64,000 nt of DNA, taken from positions 62,001 to 126,000 of the forward strand of contig NZ_MBEQ01000024.1 of NCBI RefSeq assembly GCF_001954135.1, written 5' to 3'. A program made the translations under genes and the position numbers. The DNA comes from Mycobacterium sp. GA-1841 (GTDB lineage Bacteria > Actinomycetota > Actinomycetes > Mycobacteriales > Mycobacteriaceae). The notes under the pieces are model-generated. The model was given only the letters and a program-made list of their open reading frames with translations. It was not told the origin of the DNA and did no database searches. Positions 1 through 9,129 of this stretch are shown piece after piece. How positions within the stretch are numbered: the first letter of the stretch is position 1; each line of letters starts with the position of its first letter.

Positions 1-2560
1 ACGGATCCTCGACATCGCCACTGGCGCGACGCGACCGGTACTCGGCCGGGGAACTGATGCCGAGTGCGGTGAAACGGTCCTCGCGGGCGCGGACCAGCGC
101 CTGCAACTCGGCGACCGTGCGCCGAACCAGATTCGGATCTCCCCGGCCGGCGACCGCCCCGACGTGGGGCAGTGCCTGCAGCGCGGCGAGTGCTCCGCTG
201 CCGAAGTCCAGCCCGTAGATCTGTACATCAGCCGGGGCGTGCGACGCCGCCAGGGCGAGCGCCACGGTCATTGCGGTGGTGGACTTTCCGGACTGGGGTC
301 CTCCGACCACCGCCACATTGCCCTGGCCTGCACTCAATTCCAGAAGAAGCCGATCACGCCGTTGCTCGAAGGGACGGTCGACGAGCCCGATCGCCACGGT
401 GAGCGGCTCCTGGTCAGTGAACAGCACGTCGCTCAGTGGGATGGCCGCCGGCAGCGGTGGCAACCACACCTGGTGTGCCGGTGCCCCGTGCCCGCTCAAC
501 CGATCGACGACGCGCTGCAGCACGGTCGTCGTCACCAGCGGCGTCGGCGGCTGGGCGGACACCGCCCAGGACACGCTGAAGCGCCGCGGCGCTGGGATGT
601 CACTTTCTCCGGCCCGCCGGTCCACCCGCTGCCCGACCGAGTGTGCGGCCGAGGCGAATGCGGTCTGGAATCGGATGATCTCGCCTGACGGGGTCTTGAG
701 GTAGGCCGCTCCCGGTGTGTTGGGCAGCTCGTAGGCATCGGAGATGCCGAGCACCGACCGCGACTCGTTGGGTGAGAACGTCTTGAGGCACACCCGGTAG
801 GACAGGTGGCTTTCCAACCCGCGCAATCTGCCCTCGTCGAGCCGCTGACTGGCCAACAACAGATGGATGCCCAGCGATCGTCCGAGCCGGCCGATCGCCA
901 CGAACAACTCCGCGAAGTCCGGGTGCTGCTGCAGAAGTTCGGAGAACTCGTCGACCACGATCAACAGGGCCGGCAGGCCGGGTAGATCGGCGCGATTCCG
1001 GTACTCGTCGATGTTCGCGAGATTCCCCGCCATCCGTAGCAGTTCCTGCCGACGGGTCATCTCGCCGGCCAGGGCGTCGGCCATCCGCGCCACGAGATGG
1101 GCCTCCTCGGCCAGGTTCGTGATCAACGCGCTGACATGGCGGGTTCGATGTAGTCCGAGAAACGTTGCGCCGCCTTTGAAATCGACCAGAACCAGGTTGA
1201 GTGCCTCGGGCGGGTGGGTGGCGATCAATCCCAGCACGAGGGTGCGTAAGAATTCCGATTTGCCGGATCCGGTGGCACCGACGCACAGTCCGTGGGGTCC
1301 CATCCCGTCGTGCGCGGCCTCTTTCAGGTCGAGGTGTACCGCGGTGCCGTCCTGGTGACGGCCGATGGGTACCCGCAGGAACCGATGGGGAGGTGGCCGG
1401 TGGACCGGCGGCACCATCCGGTCCACATCGTCGATACCGATCAGCGTCGGCCAACCGGACGAGTCCGGCGCCGGTGCGGCGTGGTGGCGCGCCAGCCTAC
1501 GGGCACACGTGAGGGCTTCCTTCAGCGTCAGCTGATCAGGGCGCACCGCCACCTCACCGCATCGCGGAACCTCCGCGTCGAGGTCCAGATGCAGATCGGC
1601 GCTGCCGGTTTCGGTGGCACTCCCCACCGTCAACAGGATGAGCGCACCGCCCGGGCCCGGATCGGTGACAACGGTGGAGGCGGAATCGACGATGACGATG
1701 GTGTGCACGGCCGGATCAGCGCAGGGCAGCTCGCTGAGCCGGCGGACACGCAGTGGGACAGACTCCCGATCGGCTCCGGAATGCCAATGGTGGGCAAGCC
1801 ATTTCAACCAGTCCCAATACCCCGTCGCCGACGCGTCGAGAACCGCGGCGATCCGCACGTGTTGCGGGCTGTGGGCCGTCGCCAGCTGACAGATCACCGC
1901 ACGCAGCAGAGCCCGAGCCGCGTCCACCGGGCCCGCCACGCCGAGATGTCCGAGCTCGCGTAGGTTCACCGTGACGGGTGCGCCTTCCACCGTCGACCGG
2001 CGTCGAAGCAGTTGCGCCAGAGCCGATGCCGTCACCGGATCCGCGTCGTGGCCCGACCGGTCATCGGCCACGACCAGACGTGTCCACAGCGGCCGCTGCC
2101 CCACCCCGATCCGCACCTCACAGAACTCCGGTGCCTCGGGGTGTCGACCCCATATCTGCTGGGCTGCAGCCAGTGTCCACAATCGGCGCGGATCGGGATG
2201 CTCCGCATGAGCTTGGAGCCACTGAACACGAGCCGTCTCGGCTGTCACGGTGTCGATCCCGTCGAGGTATCGGAAATACGCGCAACGATCCCGGTGCAGC
2301 TCGGCGGTTCCACCACCGCCCCGGAAGCTGAAGATGACGGTGCCGAGCGCCGACATCACCATCATGACCGGGAACATCATCGCGGTGGGTCCGCGCGTCG
2401 CCATGGCCCCCGAGGACACGTACACCGCGATCATGCCGGCCATCGCCACCACCATCACGATCGGGAACACCCTGGTCAACGGGTTGACCGGTGAACGACG
2501 AGGTAGCGTCGGCGGGGCATCGACCACCAGCTGAGCCGGCGGTCTGCACGTGGGTTCCAT
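1..2560 (-). CDS. eccC4: ESX-4 type VII secretion ATPase EccC4 (partial, C-terminus beyond window)
   Basis: This is the FtsK/SpoIIIE-type motor ATPase of the ESX-4 type VII secretion system, which sits at the inner membrane and engages substrates. About 853 codons are visible and the frame is open to base 1, so the C-terminal third is missing. The N-terminus has two closely spaced hydrophobic segments (residues about 32-80). A first Walker A (GATGSGKS, about residue 427) is followed by a Walker B-like LIVVDEFSELL. A second Walker A (GGPQSGKS, about residue 754) marks the next ATPase domain. I chose ATG 2560 because it restores the EccC N-terminus and an ECF-type promoter lies just upstream. 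The gene is divergent from eccD4. The ESX-4 identity comes from its neighbours eccD4, mycP4, eccB4, the cutinases and truA. Confidence 0.93.
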   Translation of the reverse strand, partial: MEPTCRPPAQLVVDAPPTLPRRSPVNPLTRVFPIVMVVAMAGMIAVYVSSGAMATRGPTAMMFPVMMVMSALGTVIFSFRGGGGTAELHRDRCAYFRYLDGIDTVTAETARVQWLQAHAEHPDPRRLWTLAAAQQIWGRHPEAPEFCEVRIGVGQRPLWTRLVVADDRSGHDADPVTASALAQLLRRRSTVEGAPVTVNLRELGHLGVAGPVDAARALLRAVICQLATAHSPQHVRIAAVLDASATGYWDWLKWLAHHWHSGADRESVPLRVRRLSELPCADPAVHTIVIVDSASTVVTDPGPGGALILLTVGSATETGSADLHLDLDAEVPRCGEVAVRPDQLTLKEALTCARRLARHHAAPAPDSSGWPTLIGIDDVDRMVPPVHRPPPHRFLRVPIGRHQDGTAVHLDLKEAAHDGMGPHGLCVGATGSGKSEFLRTLVLGLIATHPPEALNLVLVDFKGGATFLGLHRTRHVSALITNLAEEAHLVARMADALAGEMTRRQELLRMAGNLANIDEYRNRADLPGLPALLIVVDEFSELLQQHPDFAELFVAIGRLGRSLGIHLLLASQRLDEGRLRGLESHLSYRVCLKTFSPNESRSVLGISDAYELPNTPGAAYLKTPSGEIIRFQTAFASAAHSVGQRVDRRAGESDIPAPRRFSVSWAVSAQPPTPLVTTTVLQRVVDRLSGHGAPAHQVWLPPLPAAIPLSDVLFTDQEPLTVAIGLVDRPFEQRRDRLLLELSAGQGNVAVVGGPQSGKSTTAMTVALALAASHAPADVQIYGLDFGSGALAALQALPHVGAVAGRGDPNLVRRTVAELQALVRAREDRFTALGISSPAEYRSRRASGDVEDP

Positions 2561-2568
2561 CGACGTTT

Positions 2569-2596
2569 GGACGCACGCCGGCCGTATTCGGTTCCC
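2569..2596 (-). promoter_or_regulatory. SigM-like ECF promoter of eccC4
   Basis: On the minus strand, GGGAACC (2590-2596) is separated by exactly 16 bases from CGTCC (2569-2573), 8 bases before the eccC4 ATG at 2560. This resembles GGAACC/CGTC promoters used by ECF sigma factors. SigM is reported to control ESX-4 genes in M. tuberculosis. The spacing predicts transcription starting at or next to the ATG, giving a leaderless message. The sigma assignment is inference from the motif. Confidence 0.5.
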
Positions 2597-2682
2597 TTTT
2601 GCGGCCCGAAAAATTCGTGTGCGAGGGCGGGCGCCGGGTCGGATACCGTGACAGGTGTCGGCGTCAACCGGGGGGTGATGCG

Positions 2683-4032
2683 ATGCCGGACTCGTTGTGT
2701 CACGTATCGATTCACTGCGGATCGTCGATCGGCTCGTCGGGCGCGGCCGATTCCGGGGACACCGTCGACCTGTCCCTGCCCAGGGGATTGACCGTCGGCG
2801 AGTTGCTGCCCTGGATTGTCGATATCGTCAACACAGGCGATCGCACGCCGAGACGATGGAGCCTGATGCTCGTGGGGGGATATCACCTGGATGAGTCGGC
2901 GACGCTGACGCAGAACGGGATTCACGATGGCGATCTGCTCGTCTTGGCGGGAGTCGATGAGCACCCGGCGCCGAATCGGACACTGGTCACGGCGCTGAGC
3001 ACGCGCCCGCCCGAGGACGAAATCCCCACCACCGTTCGTATGATGGGTTGCCTCTGGGCCTGTGCGGTCGGCATCAGCGCGGCGCTGTGGGCCGGTGTCG
3101 ACAGCCACGGCTGGGGCCGCGTCACCACCGCCGCGGTCATCGCTGTCGCCGTGGGTGCGGTGACCATGGCGGCGCACCGTTTCGGCCTCGATCGATCGCT
3201 GGTCACCGTGGTGGACGTCGTCGCCGTGGGTTCTGCCGCGATCCTGGGATTCCTCGTGGTTCCGGGCGGGCCCGCCGCGGCGAACATCTTTCTGGCTGCC
3301 ATGGCCGCCGGTTCACTCGGCGCCGTCCTGCTCCGGTTGCCGGAGCGTGACAAGGAGATCCTGATCGCGGTGGTGACCGCCGCCGGGTTGATCGCCGTTG
3401 CGACTGCGGGCGCGGTGTTGTGGACCTTGACCACAACCGCATCGGGCGCGGTGCTCAGCGCACTCGGCATCGGCTTGTTACCACTGGCGCCGCGGCTGTC
3501 CATCGCACTTGCCGGTCTGACACCCGCGGTTCCTGATTCCGGACCAGAAGACCACGCTGTCACCAGTTTTGACGTCGATGCCCGGGCCCATGACGGACAC
3601 CGCTACCTGGTCGGACTGATCCTCGGTTGTTCGACCACCGCCGCCCTGGGCACGGTCATCCTCGTGGTCGCCGGGTTACGGCAGGTGAGCGCAGTCGAGG
3701 TGGCCTTCGCCCTGTCTGTCGGCCTGGTCCTGCTGCTGCGTACGCGCACCTACGCATCCGGACGCTGCCGCACTGGATCCGTCTTCAGTGGATTCTGTTG
3801 TCTCAGCGCAGCTTTCACGCTAATGGTGGCCTGGCTGCCGGAGTATGGCGGTTGGGCCGGAGCGTTGGCCGTGGGCGCCGGACTCGCCGGGCTCTGGCCG
3901 CTCAGGTTCGGCACGCCGGTAGCCGCCCGGCTGGCCGATGCAGCGGAATACGGTGCGCTGGCCGCGGTCGTACCGCTGGCCTGCTGGCTCGCCGGGGCCT
4001 TCGATGCCATCCGTGACATGGGGTTGTGGTGA
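2683..4032 (+). CDS. eccD4: ESX-4 membrane channel protein EccD4
   Basis: EccD forms the multi-spanning membrane vestibule of the type VII secretion complex. The protein is 449 aa. An N-terminal ubiquitin-like domain (about residues 1-95, with LPRGLTVGELLPWIVD) is followed by about eleven hydrophobic helices to the C-terminus. ATG 2683 is preceded by a G-rich Shine-Dalgarno-like stretch, and translation gives the canonical EccD start. It overlaps mycP4 by 7 bases, so the two genes are probably translationally coupled. It is divergent from eccC4, as in other mycobacterial ESX-4 loci. Confidence 0.95.
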   Translation: MPDSLCHVSIHCGSSIGSSGAADSGDTVDLSLPRGLTVGELLPWIVDIVNTGDRTPRRWSLMLVGGYHLDESATLTQNGIHDGDLLVLAGVDEHPAPNRTLVTALSTRPPEDEIPTTVRMMGCLWACAVGISAALWAGVDSHGWGRVTTAAVIAVAVGAVTMAAHRFGLDRSLVTVVDVVAVGSAAILGFLVVPGGPAAANIFLAAMAAGSLGAVLLRLPERDKEILIAVVTAAGLIAVATAGAVLWTLTTTASGAVLSALGIGLLPLAPRLSIALAGLTPAVPDSGPEDHAVTSFDVDARAHDGHRYLVGLILGCSTTAALGTVILVVAGLRQVSAVEVAFALSVGLVLLLRTRTYASGRCRTGSVFSGFCCLSAAFTLMVAWLPEYGGWAGALAVGAGLAGLWPLRFGTPVAARLADAAEYGALAAVVPLACWLAGAFDAIRDMGLW

Positions 4033-5372
4033 ACAGCGCGGGCCGATTGATCGCCGCTCTGGTGGCCGGGGTTCCGCTGGCGACGATCACCCCGGCCTAT
4101 GCAGTTGGGCCCACCGCTGTTGGGGCCGCAGCTGTCGGGCCCGCAACCGTCGTCCCACCGGCCGTCGATTCCACCTTGCTCCCCCGGCCCGCACCGCCGG
4201 GGCCCGCGCAGCGGACCGAACAACGCCGGCCGTGTTACCGATCCGACGCCGAGAACACCAAGTCCATCGGGACGCCGCTTGATCTGGACTCGGTGTGGCC
4301 GCTGTCGAGAGGTGAGGGTCAGACGATCGCCGTGATCGACACCGGCGTCGCCCGGCATCGACTTCTTCCGCACCTGGTCGGCGGTGGCGACTACGTGTCA
4401 CGCGGCGACGGCACCTCTGATTGCGACGGCCATGGCACCATCGTCGCCGGAATCGCCGGTGCCGCAAAAGACAACGGCTTCAGTGGGGTGGCGCCCGAGG
4501 CGGTGATCCTGGCGATCCGCCAGTCGAGCAACAAGTTCACTCCGGCCGGCGGATCGACCGGGGTGGGCGACGTCGAGACCTTGGCGATGGCCGTGCGCAC
4601 GGCCGCCGACCTCGGCGCCACCGTCATCAACATCTCGTCTCCGGCATGTGTCGCCGCCGATGCCGCACCCGATGACCGGGCACTCGGGGCGGCACTGGAA
4701 TACGCCGTCGAGGAACGAAATGTCGTGGTGGTCACCGCCGCCGGAAACGTCGGAGCCGGCTGTACCCAGCAGGACACCCCAACCGGACCCAGCAGCCAGC
4801 CCGACTGGGACGGTGTGCGTTCGGTGTCGAGTCCAGGCTGGTACGACGATCTGGTGCTGTGCGTCGGATCGGTCGGAAGCGACGGCGCCGCTTCGGATTT
4901 CAGCCTGGCCGGCCCATGGGTCGATGTAGCCGCTCCGGGTGAGAACCTGATTTCCCTGCATCCCGACGGTGCGCACCTGATCGACACCATCGGTCGGCAC
5001 TCGCCGATCTCGGGCACCAATTACGCCGCTCCGGTGGTGGCCGGGATCGTCGCACTGGTGCGCGCCCGCTTCCCTCGACTGAGCGCGCGGGAGGTGATGC
5101 GCCGCATCGAAGACACCGCCCGCACCCCGGCCGATGGCTGGAATCCGTTTGTCGGGCATGGTGTGGTCGACGCGTTGGCCGCGGTCAGCGGTGGTGGCGC
5201 ATCGGGTCCGGCCGCACCACTGGCGCGGGTTTCGGTCGCCCCCGCCATCCCGGCCCCGATCGATTCCCGGGCGCGGCGTATCGCGTTCGGCGGCGGCGCG
5301 GTGTGTCTGGGCCTCACCGTCCTGACGGCACTGGCGTTCTCGGCCGGCCGGTTACGCCGGCGCCGCGGGTAG
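4026..5372 (+). CDS. mycP4: Mycosin MycP4, subtilisin-like, with Asn at the catalytic Ser position
   Basis: Mycosins are membrane-anchored subtilases that stabilise or process the type VII secretion complex on the outer face of the membrane. The 448-aa protein has a signal peptide (residues 1-27), a Pro/Ala-rich linker, the subtilase domain and a C-terminal membrane helix with a basic tail. The catalytic Asp105 (AVIDTGV), His136 (DGHGT) and oxyanion Asn241 (AAGN) are present. The block that should carry the nucleophile reads ISGTNYAAP: Asn332, codon AAT at 5019-5021, stands where Ser is expected. One base change from AGT would explain it. The start is one of two adjacent GTG codons (4026 or 4029). 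The 3' end overlaps convergent eccB4 by 21 bases. Confidence 0.93.
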   Translation: MVNSAGRLIAALVAGVPLATITPAYAVGPTAVGAAAVGPATVVPPAVDSTLLPRPAPPGPAQRTEQRRPCYRSDAENTKSIGTPLDLDSVWPLSRGEGQTIAVIDTGVARHRLLPHLVGGGDYVSRGDGTSDCDGHGTIVAGIAGAAKDNGFSGVAPEAVILAIRQSSNKFTPAGGSTGVGDVETLAMAVRTAADLGATVINISSPACVAADAAPDDRALGAALEYAVEERNVVVVTAAGNVGAGCTQQDTPTGPSSQPDWDGVRSVSSPGWYDDLVLCVGSVGSDGAASDFSLAGPWVDVAAPGENLISLHPDGAHLIDTIGRHSPISGTNYAAPVVAGIVALVRARFPRLSAREVMRRIEDTARTPADGWNPFVGHGVVDALAAVSGGGASGPAAPLARVSVAPAIPAPIDSRARRIAFGGGAVCLGLTVLTALAFSAGRLRRRRG

Positions 5373-6755
5373 CCCGGACAGCGAATCCCGCACCAACGAG
5401 GCCGCTTCGCGGTTCAGTTCGGGCCCCCGCGGCAGCATCGCCACCATCGGCCAGGGCGCCGGTATCGGCGTAGTGCCTACGCCCAACACCTCGGCAGTTG
5501 CCCCGTCGCGGACTCCGAACAGCACGCCGAGGTCGTCGAGCAGATACAGCGGGCCAGTGAAGCCGCCCGCGCCGTCGTCTCCCGTGACACCGGTGGCCTG
5601 CAGCAGCACGCTGCGCCCGGCCGGGATATGGCTGCGGTCGATGTTCGGGCCGTCGCCGTCGGCCTGCGCCAGTTGAACGCTGCCCTCGGGCAGGGAATCT
5701 GCCACGGCCACCGCGGTATTCGTGTCCGGATCGGATCGTCGGGAATTCCAGCGGGCACAGATCACCGCTCGTGCACCCGGCAGCACCCGCTCCGGGAACC
5801 GGCCCACCGCCAGGCTGTCGGCGACCGGCACCGCGGCCACCACGTCGGCGGCGACGACCGGTGGTTCGGCATCGGGCTGCGCCACGCTGAATCGGATGAC
5901 GTCGGCGGCCACCCGGCCGAGACGTTGCAGCCCGTCGGTGAGCACCACGTAGTACTCGGCCGGGCCGGCGCGCATCACGCGGATCACGGTGCCGACGGGC
6001 AGACTGCCCAGCGCAGCCGGCCCGGGTGTGCCCGCGCCGGGAATCGACGGTGCCCGCAGGGCCGGGACTTCGGGTGCCGAGTCCAGCAGGGCTTGCGAAA
6101 TCGGTTGAGCCGTCACCTGTTCGAGGTGAAGTGCGCGCACCACCGCGATATCGCGCAGGTCGACCCGAGCCCGGCGACCATCGGCCAGCAGGTAGGTGGG
6201 CGCGCCCGGGGCACGTGCCGACACCAACAGCGCCTGACCCTCGGGCAGCGGTGCGATCTCCTGTCCGGCCAGCAGCACGGTCTCGGCGGACTTTCTGACA
6301 TCGCAGATGGCCCACACTGATTCGTCGAGGCGCAGTGGCGGGCCGAGATGAGCGGGCGCACCGGGGATCCCGACCAGCGGACCACGGCGAAGCTTCGCCA
6401 GGGCGGAGTCGTCGACCACCACCGGGTCCGCCGGTGCGCCGACGACGAGCCGGGCCGAGGACAGGTTCAGCGCGGGATGTACGACGTCGTCGATCCGGAC
6501 GTAAAGCGCCCCGGTCTCCCGCGCCATCAGGATCGGCGCATCGCGCGGCGCCGCACCCGGACGCACCACGGCAATCACCGCGCACACCGCGACCGCGACG
6601 GCCGCCAGCACGCAGCCGGTGCCATAGGCCACGGCCTGTGCGCGCAACGGATCGTCGAGCATCGCGGCGTCACCGCGCACCAGGGCATGCGCCAGGCGCC
6701 GCATGAGAAATCGATGCCCGCTGAGCTGTAACCGAGTGGCCGATCGCCGTGCCAT
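5352..6755 (-). CDS. eccB4: ESX-4 membrane protein EccB4
   Basis: EccB is the single-pass ESX core component with a large periplasmic domain of propeller-like repeats. The 467-aa protein starts with the family's RRSATRLQLSGHRFLMRR N-terminus. One transmembrane helix follows (about residues 43-65), then the extracytoplasmic domain. The two cysteines that form the domain disulfide in EccB homologues are present (WAICDVR and AVICARW). It faces mycP4 tail to tail with a 21-base overlap. Its start is not obviously linked to another gene, so it needs its own promoter. Confidence 0.95.
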   Translation of the reverse strand: MARRSATRLQLSGHRFLMRRLAHALVRGDAAMLDDPLRAQAVAYGTGCVLAAVAVAVCAVIAVVRPGAAPRDAPILMARETGALYVRIDDVVHPALNLSSARLVVGAPADPVVVDDSALAKLRRGPLVGIPGAPAHLGPPLRLDESVWAICDVRKSAETVLLAGQEIAPLPEGQALLVSARAPGAPTYLLADGRRARVDLRDIAVVRALHLEQVTAQPISQALLDSAPEVPALRAPSIPGAGTPGPAALGSLPVGTVIRVMRAGPAEYYVVLTDGLQRLGRVAADVIRFSVAQPDAEPPVVAADVVAAVPVADSLAVGRFPERVLPGARAVICARWNSRRSDPDTNTAVAVADSLPEGSVQLAQADGDGPNIDRSHIPAGRSVLLQATGVTGDDGAGGFTGPLYLLDDLGVLFGVRDGATAEVLGVGTTPIPAPWPMVAMLPRGPELNREAASLVRDSLSGLPAAPA

Positions 6756-6820
6756 ATGTCCCCCGTGCGCAACCCTAACCCGGGGCGGGACACCACGATT
6801 GCGCCGATTTCGACGCTTGG

Positions 6821-7372
6821 TCAGTCGGTGCGTTGCCGTTGCCGGTAGGCCGCGACATGCTGCCGGTTACCGCAGTTCCCGGTGTCGCAGAAAATGCGGG
6901 ACCGGTTGCGCGACAGATCGGTCAACACCGCCTCACAGTCGGGCGCGGCACAGATCTTGAGCCGACGGAGTTCACCACCGCGGATCAGATCGGCCAGCGC
7001 CATCGCCATCTCGGCGCCCATGCGCTGCGCCAGCGGGTCATCGGCCGAGGCCAGGTGCAGGTGCCATTCCGGCATCTCCTGGTGTCGGGTCAGCCAGGGC
7101 GCGGCCTTGGTGTCACTGAGCAAGGCGTTGACCCGACGGACCGTCTCCTCTTCGTCGTCGGCCACCGCCCAGATCTCCCCGATCCGGATGCGCAGCGCGC
7201 GCACGGCCGCCAACTCGGCCTCGTCGCGGTCGCGCCGCCCGGTCCACCCGAATTCATCGAGATAGGCGCTCAGCGCGGCCTGGTCGGTGAGCGTCTCGCC
7301 CGCCACCCGGTCGCTGTTGACCAGCACCATCGCCGCCCGGAGCGTGAGCTCGGTGTCATACGTGAAAAGCAT
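6821..7372 (-). CDS. CGNR zinc-finger (ABATE-domain) regulator
   Basis: This is a putative DNA-binding regulator. The N-terminal about 120 residues match the ABATE domain (LRAAMVLVN, then a charged helical region). The C-terminus holds the CGNR zinc finger: two cysteines in KICAAPDC and two in FCDTGNCGNR, with a basic tail. I placed the start at ATG 7372, where the family's N-terminus begins; an in-frame start at 7423 would add 17 residues of unlikely sequence. It is divergent from the DMT transporter across a 92-base gap, so the transporter is its most likely target. That is inference. Confidence 0.82.
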   Translation of the reverse strand: MLFTYDTELTLRAAMVLVNSDRVAGETLTDQAALSAYLDEFGWTGRRDRDEAELAAVRALRIRIGEIWAVADDEEETVRRVNALLSDTKAAPWLTRHQEMPEWHLHLASADDPLAQRMGAEMAMALADLIRGGELRRLKICAAPDCEAVLTDLSRNRSRIFCDTGNCGNRQHVAAYRQRQRTD

Positions 7373-7464
7373 TTGACTCGTGACTCTCTGTCGCCGTAGC
7401 GTCAACCCTACTGTCACTACCATAGCGACTTTTACTCATGACATGACCCCGGGGAGGTGTACCG

Positions 7465-8433
7465 ATGACCGCCGAGATCCAGCTCGACCGCACGACTGCC
7501 GACAACCACTTCCGGCCGGGACTGATGTTCGCCGTCAGTTCCGCACTGGCATTCGCGGCATCGGGCCCGTTCGCCAAAGCCCTGATGGAGTCCGGCTGGA
7601 GCCCCACCGCAGCCGTCACGGCCCGGCTCGCCGGCGGCGCGCTGATGATGGCGGCCTTCGCGTGCCTCGTGCGGCCCGGTTGGCTCCGCGAGGTGCGTGT
7701 CCATGCCCGTACCGTCGTCGCCTACGGCGCCTTCCCCATCGCCGGCGCCCAACTCTGCTACTACAACGCCGTGGCCCACCTGTCGGTCGGCGTGGCACTG
7801 CTACTCGAATACACCGCGCCGGTCCTGGTCGTCGGCTGGATGTGGGCCACCACACGGCGCCGCCCGGGCGCGATGACCTTCGGCGGGGTGGCCCTGGCGA
7901 TCACCGGAATCATCCTGGTGCTCGACGTGTTCAGCGGCGCCCACATCAACCTGATCGGGGTCGGCTGGGGCCTGGCCGCCGCGGTGTGCGCCGCCTGCTA
8001 CTTCCTGATGTCCAACCGGGTCAGCACCGACGGCGACGGACTCAATCCGATCAGCCTGGCCGCCGGCGGCCTCATCGTCGGGACCGCGGCAGTGTCGCTG
8101 CTCGGCCTCAGCGGTGTGATGCCGCTGACCTTCACCGCCAACGCGGTGACGCTCGCCGGACACGCAACTGCCTGGCTCGTACCGGTGATCGCGCTCGGCC
8201 TGATTCCCACGGCGCTGGCCTACACCCTGGGGATTCTCGGTATCGCCCGACTCAAGCCGCGCTTCGCCTCACTGGTCGGGCTCTCGGAGGTACTGTTCGC
8301 GGTCCTGATCGCCTGGGTCATGCTCGGCGAGGCCATCTCGGTGCGTCAGGCGATCGGGGGTGCCGTGGTGCTGATCGGCCTCGCACTCGCCCGCCACGGC
8401 GACCGTGGTGAGGAAACGATTAGCCGTGGCTAA
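7465..8433 (+). CDS. EamA/DMT-superfamily exporter (RhtA-like)
   Basis: This is a ten-helix drug/metabolite transporter of the EamA family, which usually exports amino acids or small metabolites. The 322-aa protein shows the two repeated EamA units of five helices each. The first ends near WMWATTRRRPG. The second carries the conserved LIPTALAYTLGILGIARLKPR and the SEVLFAVLIAWVMLGE stretch. The start ATG follows GGGGAGGTG. The CGNR regulator is transcribed divergently upstream. The substrate cannot be told from sequence. Confidence 0.9.
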   Translation: MTAEIQLDRTTADNHFRPGLMFAVSSALAFAASGPFAKALMESGWSPTAAVTARLAGGALMMAAFACLVRPGWLREVRVHARTVVAYGAFPIAGAQLCYYNAVAHLSVGVALLLEYTAPVLVVGWMWATTRRRPGAMTFGGVALAITGIILVLDVFSGAHINLIGVGWGLAAAVCAACYFLMSNRVSTDGDGLNPISLAAGGLIVGTAAVSLLGLSGVMPLTFTANAVTLAGHATAWLVPVIALGLIPTALAYTLGILGIARLKPRFASLVGLSEVLFAVLIAWVMLGEAISVRQAIGGAVVLIGLALARHGDRGEETISRG

Positions 8434-8448
8434 CCATTCTGTGTGACT

Positions 8449-9129
8449 ATGGCGGTCGTGACTTTTCTGTGGAAGCCGTTCCGGCTGGCCGCCATGGTCT
8501 CAGCCATCGTCTGCGCAGGTGCCCTGGCCACCGTCTCCTCCCCGAGCATCCCGACCGCCGCCGCTGAGCCCTGCTCCGATGTCGAGTTGATCTTCGGGCG
8601 TGGCACCAGCGAGCCGCCCGGGATCGGACGCGTGGGACAGGCCCTCGCCGACGCACTGCAGGCCCAGCTCGGCGGTCGCACCGTGAGCACCTACGGCGTC
8701 AACTACCCGGCCACCTACGACTTCATGGCCGCGGCCGACGGCGCCACCGACGCCACCAACCGCGTCGCCACCCTGGCCGAGCAGTGCCCCTCCACCCGCG
8801 TGGTGCTGGGCGGCTACTCGCAGGGCGCCGCGATCGTCGACATGCTGATCGGCGTACCGCCGCTGGGCAACAAGGTCGGCGAGGTCGGCTCGGCCCCGCC
8901 GCTGCCCGCGAACCTGAACAAGAACGTCGCCGCGGTCGCGGTGTTCGGGAACCCGTCGGCCAAGTTCGGCATCCCGGTGACCTCCAGCCAGTTCGGCGGC
9001 CGTGCGATCGACCTGTGCAGCGACGGTGATCCGATCTGTTCGGGCGGCCGGAACCCGTTCGCGCACACGCATTACGAGAGCTCGCCGTTCATTCAGCAGG
9101 CTGCCGGGTTCATCGCCGGATTGGTGTGA
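8449..9129 (+). CDS. Secreted cutinase-family esterase (first of three)
   Basis: This is a serine esterase of the cutinase family (CFP21/Cut type) that hydrolyses lipid or polyester esters outside the cell. A signal peptide ends near PTAAAEPC. The nucleophile elbow is GGYSQGAA, the acid is in DGDPIC and the His is in the HTHYES region. Four cysteines fit the two cutinase disulfides. The position matches cut3 of M. tuberculosis. ATG 8449 is taken; GTG 8443 is in frame just upstream. The stop overlaps the possible GTG start of the next cutinase. Confidence 0.92.
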   Translation: MAVVTFLWKPFRLAAMVSAIVCAGALATVSSPSIPTAAAEPCSDVELIFGRGTSEPPGIGRVGQALADALQAQLGGRTVSTYGVNYPATYDFMAAADGATDATNRVATLAEQCPSTRVVLGGYSQGAAIVDMLIGVPPLGNKVGEVGSAPPLPANLNKNVAAVAVFGNPSAKFGIPVTSSQFGGRAIDLCSDGDPICSGGRNPFAHTHYESSPFIQQAAGFIAGLV

